Source of the DNA: Sequoia sempervirens
Lineage: Eukaryota > Streptophyta > Pinopsida > Cupressales > Cupressaceae
Length of the DNA stretch: 64,000 nt
Direction: 5' to 3'
Assembly: GCA_007258455.2 (NCBI GenBank)
Contig: VDFB02270651.1
Span: forward strand, 489,312,711 to 489,376,710
Part shown: in pieces, positions 1 through 11,430 of the stretch
How the letters are laid out: the number at the start of each line of letters is the position of its first letter
How positions within the stretch are numbered: position 1 is the first letter of the stretch
Position numbers and translations under genes: made by a program
Notes under the pieces: model-generated
The model's input: only the letters and a program-made list of their open reading frames with translations
Databases searched by the model: none
Told to the model about the DNA's origin: nothing

Positions 1-365
1 AATTACTCAAAAAAATTTGTGATACCATACACAAGCTCAAACAATCATAAAATAACACTTCCCTACACAAAAACACATTTTGACTCTTCAAAACCACCAT
101 TTTTCTTAAAGAAAACTCACTTTTACACACATGGGTTTCACACCCATCTCACTTTCAGACCTCCCCAACACTAACACATCATTCCCACACCTTAATAATG
201 TTAGTGCAGACCCATTCCTCAAGTTACAGAGGCTATAGAAAGAGGAATGGGTCAAAAATCCATTTTTATTGACTCAAAACCTTCAAATGTACAAGTTCAG
301 GCCGGTTTTAGTAAATTGATGATATTCTACTCCTTATTTTCCTTGATGAAAAAAACCTACTGAAT
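1..365. other. Unassigned AT-rich sequence
   Basis: No coding region or repeat partner recognised inside the window. The stretch ends next to the quasi-palindrome that borders the SPT16 fragment array. Confidence 0.4.
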
Positions 366-379
366 GGTGCTCCTGCACC
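366..379. repeat. 14-nt quasi-palindrome copy 1
   Basis: GGTGCTCCTGCACC, flanked by AAT on both sides and within a few bases of the left end of the SPT16 array. Its reverse complement differs by one base from copy 2 at 3016. Confidence 0.5.
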
Positions 380-380
380 A

Positions 381-880
381 ATCATACATTGACCTTCTTG
401 TCCCTTCGAAAGTTTGGACCACATCCATTACCTCCACATAAAACTCGACATCTTTGGTCTTCTTGGTTCTCATGCCTTGATATGGTTATGCAAATGAAAA
501 TGAAGCAAAGTAATCATCTCCTTCTCCACTGGCTGGAATAATGCATGCTTAATGTTTTGATACATGATATCATCTCTCTCATCTACTCTCATGGTTGAAT
601 ATAAAAATCTAGTATGGCGGGTCTCTAGAGTTCCAGTCATCTTTCTTCCTCTTCCACCAAATGTTGGCCTGATCCACACGTCTGCCAGTCTAATTGACTT
701 TGTTTTTAAAAGCTAAAGTTTCTCCTGAGTCACCAGTGTTGCTCTGTCTACCTTTTCAGACTCTTTCATTGCTATAGATTATCTCTGGGATTTAATAATT
801 TGTACCACATGTGGTTGATGTGCTTTGAATCCTTGCATCCAAAGGAAATTTCCTCAACATAAATACTCTCTCAAGGTTAA
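381..880 (-). pseudogene. SPT16: SPT16 pseudogene fragment, unit 1
   Basis: Read on the minus strand, this unit holds FACT-subunit SPT16 sequence from about YVEEISFGCKDSKHIN, then a frame change, then the WIRPTFGGRGRK and [15 protein letters not shown] segments (open from 679 to 470). In living cells SPT16 pairs with SSRP1/POB3 to form FACT, which moves H2A-H2B during transcription and replication; this copy cannot do that. At its upstream edge (about 862-886) the text IVNLERV, which belongs later in the protein, is fused directly to the YVEEISF segment, so a rearrangement joined them. The downstream end stops beside the palindrome at 366-379. It keeps a GAG codon where units 3 and 4 have TAG. 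Confidence 0.75.
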
Positions 881-885
881 CAATC

Positions 886-1333
886 ATACATTAACCTTCT
901 TTCCCCTCTTAAATTTTGGACCACATCCATTATCTCCACATAAAACTCGACATCCTTGGTCTTCTTGGTTCCCACACCTTGATATGGTTATGCAAATGAA
1001 AATGAAGCAAAGTAATCACCTCCTTCTCTGCTAGTTGGAAGAATGCATGCTTAATGTTTTGATACATGATACCAACTCTCTCTTCTGCTCTCATGGTTGA
1101 ATATCAAAATCTAGTATGGTGGGCCTCCAGAGTTCCAGTCATCTTTCTTCCTCTTCCACCAAATGTTGGCCTGATCCACACATCTTCTAGCCTAATTAGC
1201 TTTGTTTTTTTAAAACTAAAGTTTCTCCTGAGTCACCAATGTAGCTCTCTCTGCCTTTTCAGACTCTTTCATTGCTACAAATTGTCTTTGGGATTTAATC
1301 ATCTGTACCACATGGTTGATGTGCTTTGAATCA
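886..1333 (-). pseudogene. SPT16: SPT16 pseudogene fragment, unit 2
   Basis: Minus-strand SPT16 sequence from SKHINHVV through KAERATLVTQEKL, DVWIRPTFGGRGRKMTGTLE, the NIKHAFFQ region and [15 protein letters not shown]. It then breaks near 886, where it jumps to IVNLERV of unit 1. The C-terminal part present in units 3 and 4 is therefore missing. Stops and a frameshift after HLHNHI make it non-functional. Like unit 1 it reads GAG in the DVEFYVE position, so units 1 and 2 look older than, or separate from, the unit 3/4 duplication. Confidence 0.75.
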
Positions 1334-2229
1334 TCAGTAATAGTCTTCAAAATTGGCTGCTAGTACAAGTTCATTATGCTTTCATAATACTTTATAACCA
1401 TGGAATTCAGCCATTCCTTGATGCCATCAAGTGAAGATTGAGGAATGGTGTCAATGTGGAGTACATCCCGCTTGAAGTCTTTGAAAGAAATAGCCATATC
1501 AAATTCCTTTTTCCCAAGTCCTACTCTCTCAAGGTAACAATCTCAATCTCACTAATAGCGATTACTAAGAAAGGTAATTCCACCAACTCTACCAAACAAT
1601 TTACCATAACAATAATAAAAGAAGAGGCTTTGAAAGGAACTCCATGAAAACCAAGCTCTCTAATGGCTTAGATGAGGCTGCTCCCATAGCTCTCTTACTC
1701 GCTTGAAAAATCCTTGAAACTCTATATTGATTTTATATTTCCTGTCCCTCTCTTGTTGTTCTTCTTCAATTTCATCAAGATCATACATTGACCTTCTTGA
1801 CCCTCCTAAAGTTTGGGCCACATCCATTACCTCCACATAAAACTAGACATCCTTGGTCTTCTTGGTTCCCATGCCTTGATATGGTTATGCAAATGAAAAT
1901 GAAGCAAAGTAATCACCTCCTTCTTCACTAGCTGGAAGAATGCATGCTTAATGTTTTGATACATGATATCAACTCTCTCTTCTGCTCTCATGGTTGAATA
2001 TCAAAATATAGTATGGTTGGCCTCTAGAGTTCCATTCATCTTTCTTCCTCTTCCACCAAATGTTGGCCTGATCCACACATCTTCTAGCCTAATTAGCTTT
2101 TTTAAAAAAAAAATAAAGTTTCTCCTGAGTCACCAATGTAGCTCTCTCTGCCTTTTCAGACTCTTTCATTGCTAAAAATTGTCTTTGGGATTTAATAATT
2201 TGTACCACATGGTTGATGTGCTTTGAATC
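1334..2229 (-). pseudogene. SPT16: SPT16 pseudogene fragment, unit 3
   Basis: A full-length unit of about 896 bp. On the minus strand it runs SKHINHVVQ, KAERATLVTQEKL, DVWIRPTFGGRGRK, LLHFHLHNHI, the MDVVQTLGG-like segment in another frame, ELGFHGVPFKASSF, CLVELVELPFLVIAISEIEI, a VTLERVG segment, the DMAISFKDFKRDVLHID segment, SLDGIKEWLN and YYESIMNLY-QPILKTI. The order matches the SPT16 middle and C-terminal region. It shares with unit 4 a TAG stop in the DV-FYVEV segment and the same frame breaks. The inactivating changes therefore came before the duplication that made units 3 and 4. Confidence 0.8.
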
Positions 2230-3012
<783 letters not shown>

Positions 3013-3015
3013 AAT

Positions 3016-3029
3016 GGTGCAGGGGCACC
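3016..3029. repeat. 14-nt quasi-palindrome copy 2
   Basis: GGTGCAGGGGCACC, preceded by TGAAT as is copy 1. It sits just beyond the right end of the SPT16 array. With copy 3 it forms a possible short inverted terminal pair around 3016-4946. Confidence 0.5.
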
Positions 3030-4485
3030 CACACCTCACCCTCAATTTGTGATTGTTGGATGGTAAATTGGGAGGATAGTTGGTAAATGTTAGTATGTTG
3101 AGGTCTTTTTGTCCTGAATAAGGTCTAATAGACCAATCTTTTATGTACTTTGGGAATTAGTAGGTTAGGGTGGACAAATGTGCAAAAGAACTCTTGAATT
3201 AAATAATTGTTGATATTGCCATAAAGGAAGATTATGTAAAAAGTAGGTGGGAGTGTAGAGAAAGAGTCTAAAATTCATGTTATAAGGGTGTCTAAGTGGT
3301 CCTAGGCCTTTAGAATAATAAATTTGCATGATAAAGCTTATTAAGCAAAACCATTGTTAAATACTAGTATTTGTATGCTTAATAAGGGTTTGGTGGTTCA
3401 ATGGTAGTTATGGGAATTTAAGGGAGATGATTCTCATTTGAAATTTATTAAAAACATCATTCAAGCCTGAATGGGGGTTCAATCAATAGTTTTTTTGAAG
3501 ATTGGTGCTCTTCACAACTTCTAAAACTGTGGAATTTCAACATTTTGCTGAGTTCTTTAGTTTCTTTTCTCTGTGTACGGCCTAGTACAGGCCTCTTATG
3601 AATAGAAATTCATGAAAAATTGTGGTGGTAGGTTTTAACCTAGTTTTAAATATATTTTAATACACCTTTAGTTGTTTTAGTGAAAGGAAAATCCATTTTT
3701 CTTTATTCAGCCTATACAGACCATCATGGTCTGAGTTTACTTTAATTTTTGTGATGGAGCCCTTCCTCCTACTGTGGTGAATTGTGACTCAGAGGAAAGG
3801 TTTACAATGTTTTTTTTTCAATTTTCCTTAACTCTTTTAATAATGGCAAGGCATTTATAGGGCTGGTGATGTTGTTTTAGGCCGAGAATTTGAGATTTTG
3901 GCTTGAAATGGAGGAACCAAAGTGATGTTTTTGAGATCTATTGAGTCTAAAGGCTAGGTGAAGGTTTATTATGTGTGTACAGACCCTAAAAAACTTGTTT
4001 GATGCTTTGGTGAGGTTTGGAAGGCCTTGGAGTTGTGAGATGCTAAAAACCCTAGGTATTTGTTAAGAAATTGAGGGTTTTAAGAAATTATGGCTTAGAG
4101 GTTGAGTGCTTTTCTAAAACCTATGGAGTTGGGAGTTTTGTGACCTATTTGATGACTGTTCAAGAGCTTGTGGGGTTAGAAGAAGTTTAAAGAGCAGTTT
4201 GTTTGTAAAACAAGGCTAATTTTGTAGCCTTTTTGCAGGGCAGTTTGAAGGATCTCCAAGAAATTGCAAAGAAACCTTGTATTTCTAGCTTGGGAATGGT
4301 GTTGGGGGTTTAATTAGATGCTATATTGATGATGAGATGGTCCTTGAGAGGTATTCTCTAAAATTTAAGCAAATTTTTTGAGTTTGGAAGCCTTTTTGTT
4401 GGTAGTTGTTCCAAGATGGCCAAATGAAATAACAAAGGTTGTTGATTTACTAAAATCTGATTTGTTTGAGTCTTCTCCACCTTTA
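3030..4485. other. Non-coding stretch between SPT16 pieces
   Basis: T- and G-rich sequence with no recognisable protein. It includes a piece (3288-3412) repeated before the assembly gap. It could be the body of a non-autonomous element ending in the palindromes at 3016 and 4933, but I cannot show a target duplication. Confidence 0.35.
3288..3412 (+). repeat. Dispersed repeat, copy A
   Basis: About 125 bp (starting gtctaagtggtcctagg, ending near gtttggtggttcaa) is matched closely by 10788-10910. Both carry the words aagcttattaagcaaa and actagta. The family is unknown. Confidence 0.7.
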
Positions 4486-4489
4486 CTCT

Positions 4490-4695
4490 GCATCACTAAA
4501 GTTTCTCCCAAGTCACCAGTGTATCTCTCTCTGCCTTTTCAGACTCTTTCATTGCTATAGATCATCTCTGGGATTTAATCATGTGTACCACATGGTTGAT
4601 GTGCTTTGAATCCTTGCATCTAAAGGAAATTTCATCAACATAAATATTGCTACTCTCTGAAGGTTAACAATCTCAATCTCACTAATAGTACATTT
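4490..4695 (-). pseudogene. SPT16: SPT16 pseudogene fragment, outlying piece
   Basis: Minus-strand translation gives EIEIVNLQRV fused to YVDEISFRCKDSKHINHVV, then KESEKAER-TLVT. This is the same unnatural fusion seen at the edge of unit 1 near 862-886. The two pieces therefore come from one rearranged ancestor rather than from independent copying of the gene. It lies about 240 bp before the palindrome at 4933-4946. Confidence 0.7.
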
Positions 4696-4932
4696 AAAAC
4701 CATATTCAAATATTTTGCTTCAAAAGGCTAAAAATTCAAATATTGACTTAAATAGCCTTTACAAATGATTCTACATCTTTCCAATCATGCCTAACTGTTC
4801 TTTTTGTAACTAACATGACTTATTACATTATAAACTAATTCTGGATGTGTTATGGCCTTATTCAATTGACAAAACTCAAAACACAAAACTAACTTAAAAG
4901 ATTTCTGTGAACCAAATTTGCTCAATAACCTT

Positions 4933-4946
4933 GGTGCCCCTACACC
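4933..4946. repeat. 14-nt quasi-palindrome copy 3
   Basis: GGTGCCCCTACACC; its reverse complement GGTGTAGGGGCACC differs from copy 2 by one base. It lies in inverted orientation to copy 2 at a distance of about 1.9 kb. Confidence 0.45.
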
Positions 4947-5054
4947 AAATTTCATTATTTCAGTAAATGTCATTACAATTAAATCCCATTACAATGCGTT
5001 AGGTACTCTGTTTTCACAGATATTTTACAATGTCACTCATACATTCAAGATTCT

Positions 5055-5290
5055 CTTATAATGTCTACATCATAGGTTCTCATTTAGAGGTTAACTTTAA
5101 ATGAGAAACTTGACATTCCCTCACAAAGCTTCGTACACTCTTTTATAATGGCTTGAAATCAAAATTGATATTTGTCAAGATCATCAAAATAAGGTAGTTG
5201 CATTGATTTTTTGGCTGAGATTCTCTTTGATGGCTCCAAAATCAGCATTTTCTGCAAGGAGAGACCAATCAATTTTTACTAGTTAGTTTA
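5055..5290. repeat. Direct repeat pair, left copy
   Basis: About 235 bp starting ataatgtctacatcatagg is repeated about 444 bp downstream. On the minus strand both copies stay open for roughly 30 codons at one end (DWSLLAENADFGAIKENLSQ in this copy), so an exon of the neighbouring transposase-like gene is possible but unproven. Confidence 0.65.
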
Positions 5291-5498
5291 GTTATAGATA
5301 GGAAAAGTAAAAGAATAAAAAGAAATAGATCATGTCCAAAATGGAAATGAAATGAAAATAGATGGAAGGCACTTATAGATAGGCATGGAAGTCTCTCAAC
5401 TTAGTCGCTCCTGCTCATACATCCTCACTCCGAGTTCCAAGATACCTATTGCACACAACACCTCTCATGAATCTAGAATATCTTGAAATTCGAGATGC

Positions 5499-5735
5499 TC
5501 CTATAATGTCTACATCATAGGTGCGCATGATAAGGTTAACTTCAAATGAATAACTTGAAATTCCCTCACCAATATTTGGACACACTTTTGTAATGGCTAA
5601 AAATCATAATTGAGATTTGTCAAGATCATCAAAATAGGGATGTTGCATTGCTTTTATGCCTGAGATTCTCTTGGATGGCTCATAAATCTACATTTTTTGC
5701 AAGGGGACACCATTCAATGTTTACTAGGTTACTTA
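5499..5735. repeat. Direct repeat pair, right copy
   Basis: Partner of 5055-5290, sharing the words taatgtctacatcatagg, ttgtcaagatcatcaaaata and gagattctctt. It lies between the left copy and the 3' end of the transposase-like pseudogene. Confidence 0.65.
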
Positions 5736-5834
5736 CAGATACACAAAGTAAAATAAGACATGATAGCATTGGCATCAAACAAATTAACGTGGATACAAGT
5801 ATAAATTAAGAAGAACCATTGTGCATATACTTAC

Positions 5835-7635
5835 AAATTAATCTAATGAACCATCCGGATCTGCTCTACTCTTTATTGTGTCAGGTATTGCTTCATGGTC
5901 AGACTCACGAACCTTCCACAAGGTCTTGTTCAAAGGTCTACCCCCATATTTTCTCAAACAAACATTGGATGCCACAACAGGGTTTGAGTAATGAAGAATC
6001 TTACGGTGCGTGTCAAAGTCCTCAAATAGCCAATGTTTAACACTCTTATGTGGGTACCTTCTAAGCCATGTTCTAGTAACAACAACTGAGCCTGTAGGGT
6101 ATTCGATGTTTTCTCCATCTATAACTGGGGCTTACAATTTCTTTTTGGCCTCAACACAACAACACAAGTAATATTTCGTTCCCTCTTTGTTTTCTTCATC
6201 TGCAATAACTGCATAAACATGCTCTGCATTGATATGTGCATAAAATCACTTGAAATTAGTCAACATTACGAATACAGTACAAAGTAAAATAACAATATGG
6301 AATTTCAAAAACTAAGCAAGTAGATATATTACCTAGTTGAACTAGATCTGATATGTGGTCAAAGTCGACCGATGATTCCATCTGTATTAGTTCCAATGCC
6401 GTCGGAGGGCAATATGTGTGAAGTGGGGTAAGATAACTTGTCAACCATTTTTCAACCCACTCCCCTAACTCACAATCATTCCAAGCTTGCATTGTACATG
6501 AAGAACAAAAGCATGCCATCTTATGTGTATTGATACTCCATGAACCTACATTTGAGCTAAGGAAAGAGTGTAGCTCACTCAATCCTATTAGTGTACAACA
6601 ATCCTCATATGGTGCAATGTTAGTATCATCCATCAACCAAAAAAATATATGAACTGAAGACGTACCTTCATTACCTGGACCCATCAAAGCATTACACCAC
6701 TCAACGATTGAACTTGCATCTGTCAACTTTGCACTGTCTTTATACTTTAACTCTTCTCATGCTAATGCTCTTTTAACGCATGCTCTTGCACCATCATGCT
6801 CCCCCTTTCCATGCTTGGCCTCACAAAAGTTCCACATATGCTAAAAACCTATAGTGAGATGCATCCTACACAACCAGTAGAACATGCGCGGGTTCTTGAA
6901 CTGTGTTGCACAATTATCTGACCATATTATATGCCGATTGTATGCTATGCCCCTCTGAGCCAAATCACTATAGAACATCTGGAATCAACCTTGCATGGAA
7001 TATAGAGAATGTGTGTGATCATCACTAATATAAAAGTGATACCCCCTCAATACCTTCCTTTGGTCCTTTGTACTATCAGCTGCATGAATGAATGCTATGT
7101 GCACAAATATCAAAACCTGTGTGGAGTTGTATTACTGTGACTGTACCTCACACTGTGGCTGTAGAGTGTAGTTCTCTGCAAAGTCAACCACTGATACTAT
7201 GATGCCAACTGGAAATGTGTCCTTGCATAGATTGAATTGCATGTCCAACCATCAAGCTCTATGGGTATGCCTTGCATACTCATACACTAGATTCTCATGA
7301 AAGATGGACATAAAATGATACACTAGAATCTTCTCAATAACCAAATCACACCTTTTTGCTTGATACCCATCTTTTGTAGTGTATGCCACTATTTTATACT
7401 TCCCGAAATCTACTAGTTTATGTCCCACCTCATTTTTGCTTTCCATATGTTGACATACTGGCATTCGTTGCAAGCCACCTTAACGCTCACATGAACCATC
7501 CAAGCATTCTGTCTTGTAGAATATTTGGCCATCCTCTATTTGACATAATTTTTTTGATAAGAACTCTCTTGAACATTTTGGTGGGGCTTCTATGCCACAA
7601 TCCTGTGAAACATCATTAGTATGCAAATCTAAACA
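5835..7635 (-). pseudogene. Transposase-like protein, 3' part (HGKG family)
   Basis: On the minus strand this reads, in order: a Cys-rich piece (CGIEAPPKCSREFL, then ECLDGSCER-GGLQRMPVC); a segment with FPVGIIVSVVDFAENYTLQ; the segment HIIWSDNCATQFKNPRMFYW; WNFCEAKHGKGEHDGARACV; an open stretch 6726-6256; and a C-terminal piece around APVIDGENIEYPTGSVVV. The same order (TCC.Y.IE, Cys-rich piece, DFAENY, SDGCA-QFK, HGKG.-DG) occurs in a family of uncharacterised, transposase-like eukaryotic proteins that I know from animals and early plants. The two D motifs and the acidic residue before HGKG would suit a DDE-type nuclease; that is inference. Several stops and one frame change show it is dead. 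Its 5' part continues beyond the solo LTR at 8807. Confidence 0.6.
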
Positions 7636-7640
7636 TATAG

Positions 7641-8801
7641 TGTAAGTGTGGAAAATGTAAACTAAATACAATTAAATACACCTCTTAATGAAACATTGTA
7701 TCAAGATTAAACATGAATTAAACTAATTTAAAACATAGAAAATCTTGAAAGCGTCTCATTGTCTCCTATCTCCAAAGATTTATCAAATTACAGAAGCTCT
7801 CAGATTTGTAAGCACCGTAACTGTTTAAAATTCCTATCTAGAGAATGGAATGGATGTTAAATGCAATGATGTGATGATTGCTAATGAATTCGAGATGATA
7901 TGGTGCTACTGTAAATGAAGCCTGATGGATGAAAGCTACAGTAAAAAGAAACTATGCTGCTGTTGTGATATGAAATCTACTGATGCCATGATGTTATGAT
8001 GATACTAAAAATTCTAATGCTAAATGATTGCTTGGTTGCTTGAGTACTAACTCCTGCAGAGTAAGTTTTCATAAAGGATGATGATTCTCAGATGATTTTG
8101 ATGCTTCAGAAGGCTGCATATATAGATTTTCGGCAGCACATTTGCATAGGGATAACACAACAGAGGCTGAGATTCAATCTAGAGATTTGAATGGTATGAG
8201 ATGAGAAGGTGGAGTTGATCATGGAGGATTGTTCCTCCCCATGCAAACACTAGGCAAGATGAGAGGAAAGATTTGAGGCAGAAGATTGAGAGGATTTCTT
8301 GCAGGTTTGTCCCTGAGGCTCTTCCCGTGAATGACAGTTAAATTAATTAGATTTGAAAAATATAATTTTATTGGTGAGTGAATAGAGGGATTTGATTTAT
8401 GCATTATTTAAATATTTTTGATTTATTTAAATTCAGCAAAAGAGGAATAAATATTTTAATAAAATAAACTATAGAAGTTTGTTTATTAAATTAAATAGAA
8501 GAAAAGAAGTATGATGTAATAATTAAATATTGCCAACTATTGAAGCTGTGTATTTAATTTTAGGATAGAATTGATGGATAAAGTATAGAAGAAATAATAA
8601 TGATAATAATTAAATAAAACAAAGTATTTAATTTTGTTTATTTAATTAAGAGGAAAATATGATAAGATAGAAGAACTAATAGTGAACTTAATATAAATAA
8701 ATATTTCTATTTATTTATTAAGTAGATGAATTTAAGATTAATTAATCAAATAAATCGTATTTAATTAATTAGATTCTCCAGACCATTCTCAGGTTTCTAC
8801 A
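7641..8801 (-). mobile_element. Solo LTR with TATAG target duplication
   Basis: A 1161-bp insertion begins TGTAAGTGTGG and ends GGTTTCTACA. It is flanked by TATAG at 7636-7640 and 8802-8806. No internal retroelement sequence is present, so it is a solo LTR. Orientation is inferred from its AATTAA-rich part, which lies at the same relative place as in the Tat-2 LTRs if the LTR points left, and from a TATATA near 8118. If the LTR and one TATAG are removed, the interrupted minus-strand frame continues as YDVYCSI-CLDLHTNDVSQD with no break. This is strong support for the exact ends. Confidence 0.85.
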
Positions 8802-8806
8802 TATAG

Positions 8807-10156
8807 AACAATAAACATCATAATGGTTAGCAAATTCAATATGTAGTCTATAGCAACAAGTAGTGCGTGTGTGATTTGTCTTGACATAAAAAGGTTTAAG
8901 CATTTCAAAAAATATTTGAGAAATACTAATTTGAGGATAAGCATTTTGAAATTTATGAAAAAATTGGGTTTGAGTCGTATCCAAAAAATTCTTTGGATGT
9001 GGCTCATGGTTCTGACTACCGATTCTCCTTCTTATGGCATCCCTTTGATTCAGAGATGGCCTTGTATTATTCTTCCAATAATCTTCAATTAGTGTTCTCA
9101 ATGCTTCAACAACTTTTTTATCTTTATGTGGTAGTCTTCCTGAGAATGCCCATAATTCATTTGAATCAGTGCCCTCAATTCTTTGCCACCTTTGAACGCT
9201 TTTGATAAATTTTTTCTACTAATTCTCATTTGTTCACTTGTCTTTTTAATGAGACGAGATCTCTTTGTTTGATAGCTTACCAAAGTCGATGTAATGACAC
9301 GTCGGGTGACATTATTATCCTTTGAGTGTGAGGTCTTACCAACACTCTCATAAGTATCCATTAAATTCTTCACAATAGTGTTTTCACTTGATGCATTCGA
9401 TGTTCTCAACCCAAGAGTCTTCATGATGTTTATGTATTTTAAACCCCACATCATTTGAACAAATAGTTGACATCTTCCGGTCTCATTTAGCCTTTCAAAG
9501 AACATTTGCCAAATCTTATCAGCACATCTTCTACAAGTGCGTTATGGAATCTTACCTTCCAAGTGCTACAAAAAATCCTCATCAATATTAATAAAAAACT
9601 TTGGCTTTCTACGTAAAATTCTAGGTGGTGTTCTCTTATGTACATACATCTCAACATTAGCAATTTCATCAATATTTAATTGAGGTGGGCTAGATTGCGT
9701 ACCTTCGACCGAGGGTGGAATAGAATACATACTTTGAGGTTCACCTGGGGATGATGGCATACCTTGTTCATCAAATCTGAGTGATGATGTACTCTTAACT
9801 TCAGATGTGGTGGCTGGTGTCCAACCATACTCACTTATGGTAGATGGTGTCCTTCCCATATTCGCTTGTGCTTAATGGTGTCCCTTCGTATTCACTTGTG
9901 GTAGAGGGTGTGTCTCCAACTACGGTATCTGCATCTCCCCTAGCACGACTCTTTTGCATTTGTGCCCTTTGTGCTGCCAATTTCTTTTCTCTTTTTGACG
10001 GTTGAGGTTCCTTTTCAACTGGCTTATTTTCATCAATCGTTCCCAATTTTTTCTTTTCACGATATTCCGTCATCCATTTTTTCTCTTTATCTCTGAAGGC
10101 TTGGAGCCAGGATCATCTATTATTTTTTTCCTTTTAACAATTTGTTTCTTCATCAT
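8807..10156 (-). pseudogene. Transposase-like protein, 5' part
   Basis: Minus-strand N-terminal half of the protein broken by the solo LTR. The first ATG pair (10156-10151) opens a Lys-rich start. After one frame change comes KKWMTEYREKKK, then a basic stretch (KREKKLAAQRAQMQKSRARG), a Ser/Thr-rich linker with repeated PSTTSEYEG-like words, a helical basic region (RSRLIKKTSEQMRISRKNLS), and finally KTNHTRTTCCYRLHIEFANH, which leads into the Cys-rich piece on the other side of the LTR. A short basic start (..W..YREKKK) and a TCC-Y-IE segment are also features of the animal members of this family as I remember them. Frame changes at several places make it a pseudogene. No flanking inverted repeats were found. 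Confidence 0.55.
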
Positions 10157-10787
10157 GACGAATAATTTTACCTGTGTAAAAAGTGCTAAGTCAAGTCAAA
10201 TTAACTAATAGCGAAGGGTTGTAAAAGTCTATTAAAGAGGGAGACCAATGGTCACCTCTTTCAAATGTTAGTTTTCAAAGTTGAAGTGGTTTTTTTTAAG
10301 AGGGAAACATTATAAAAGGTCATGATAAACTTGAATGGAGGATGATCTTGGATTGTGCATCAAACCAAATGAGGAAATGTTGAGTTTTCTTTAACAAAAT
10401 TGGAGCTTTCGGGTGACCTGAAATTGAGTTTCGAAAGTTGGGAAGCATTATTTTATGTTAGATTGAGCATGAGCAGGGTATATTAGGCTTGTTTCAACAA
10501 TTTTCAAGTTTTGGAGTGTTTGGCAAGTGCTAATTTCAATAAAACATAGGGTTTCTAAGCCTAGGGAGAGGGTTTTATGGTTTGGGTGGTAAATGATTGA
10601 ATCTCTATAATCTAATGCTATAATTTGAAGTTTTGATAGATATAAAGTGCTACCCCAAGGTTTCAGGAGATTTGGACAAGTTTTGAAGGTAGTCCCTTTG
10701 TAAAAGTGGGCTAATTTGTGCAGTTTGGTACAAAACAAGCATTAGTGATTGTTAGATATGTTGAAAGGCTCTGTAATGGGTAAAATA

Positions 10788-10910
10788 AAGGTGTCTAAAT
10801 GGTCCTAGGTCTGTAGAACAACAAATTTGCATAATGAAGCTTATTAAGCAAACCATTGCTAATACTAGTACTTTTAGGCTTAATGAAGGTTTGGTGGTTC
10901 AAGGGTGGTT
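10788..10910 (+). repeat. Dispersed repeat, copy B, cut by the gap
   Basis: Matches 3288-3412 up to the word ggtttggtggttcaa and then runs into the N-run. The full repeat extends an unknown distance into the gap. Confidence 0.7.
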
Positions 10911-11010
10911 NNNNNNNNNNNNNNNNNNNNNNNNNNNNNNNNNNNNNNNNNNNNNNNNNNNNNNNNNNNNNNNNNNNNNNNNNNNNNNNNNNNNNNNNNN
11001 NNNNNNNNNN
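10911..11010. other. Assembly gap (100 N)
   Basis: Exactly 100 N, the usual placeholder for a gap of unknown size. It sits between a dispersed repeat and a CT-rich microsatellite. Apparent long reading frames crossing it are artefacts. Confidence 0.98.
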
Positions 11011-11225
11011 ATCACTCTCCCACTCTCTCTCCCACACTCTCACACCCTCTCTCCCACTCTCTTCCACTCTCCCACAATCTCCCACACTCTCTCCCACTCT
11101 CTCCCACTCCCACCCTCTCTCACCCTCTCCCACAAGCATACATACATACATATAGGCATACATACAAGGATGCATACATACATACATACACTACACACCA
11201 TCATACATATACATACAAACATATC
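11011..11225. repeat. CT-rich then CATA simple repeats
   Basis: Degenerate CTCTCCCA units run from the gap to about 11132, followed by CATA units to about 11225. This is low-complexity sequence, not coding, and probably caused the gap. Confidence 0.9.
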
Positions 11226-11361
11226 AACAAACATCCAATAAAGTGGCATTTAACTAAAGGAAGACATAACTCAAGCGTGTTATGTGTTGCTAGACATGTT
11301 CCCTAGAGAAGCAAAAAATGTCAAAACTAATAGATAATGCACTCACGTTATATTTTTCTTT

Positions 11362-11430
11362 GGGAATCCCCAAGCCTTAGCTTTGCTATTTGCCTTGGAA
11401 TACCAACCCAAAGGCTTGGAGGGAATTCCC
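11362..11430. repeat. Short inverted repeat
   Basis: GGGAATCCCCAAGCCTT at 11362 is answered by AAGGCTTGGAGGGAATTCCC at 11411, with a 32-nt spacer. The arms pair with few mismatches. Function unknown. Confidence 0.6.

Noticed and set aside
1066..1329. Plus-strand ORFs in the first 3 kb, for example the 87-codon one here
   Set aside because: They are shadows of the minus-strand SPT16 fragments, which explain the sequence with recognisable protein motifs.
10834..11306. Several overlapping ORFs of 99-135 codons on both strands around the gap
   Set aside because: They run through 100 N and CT/CATA simple sequence; the translations are mostly X and His/Ser/Leu repeats.
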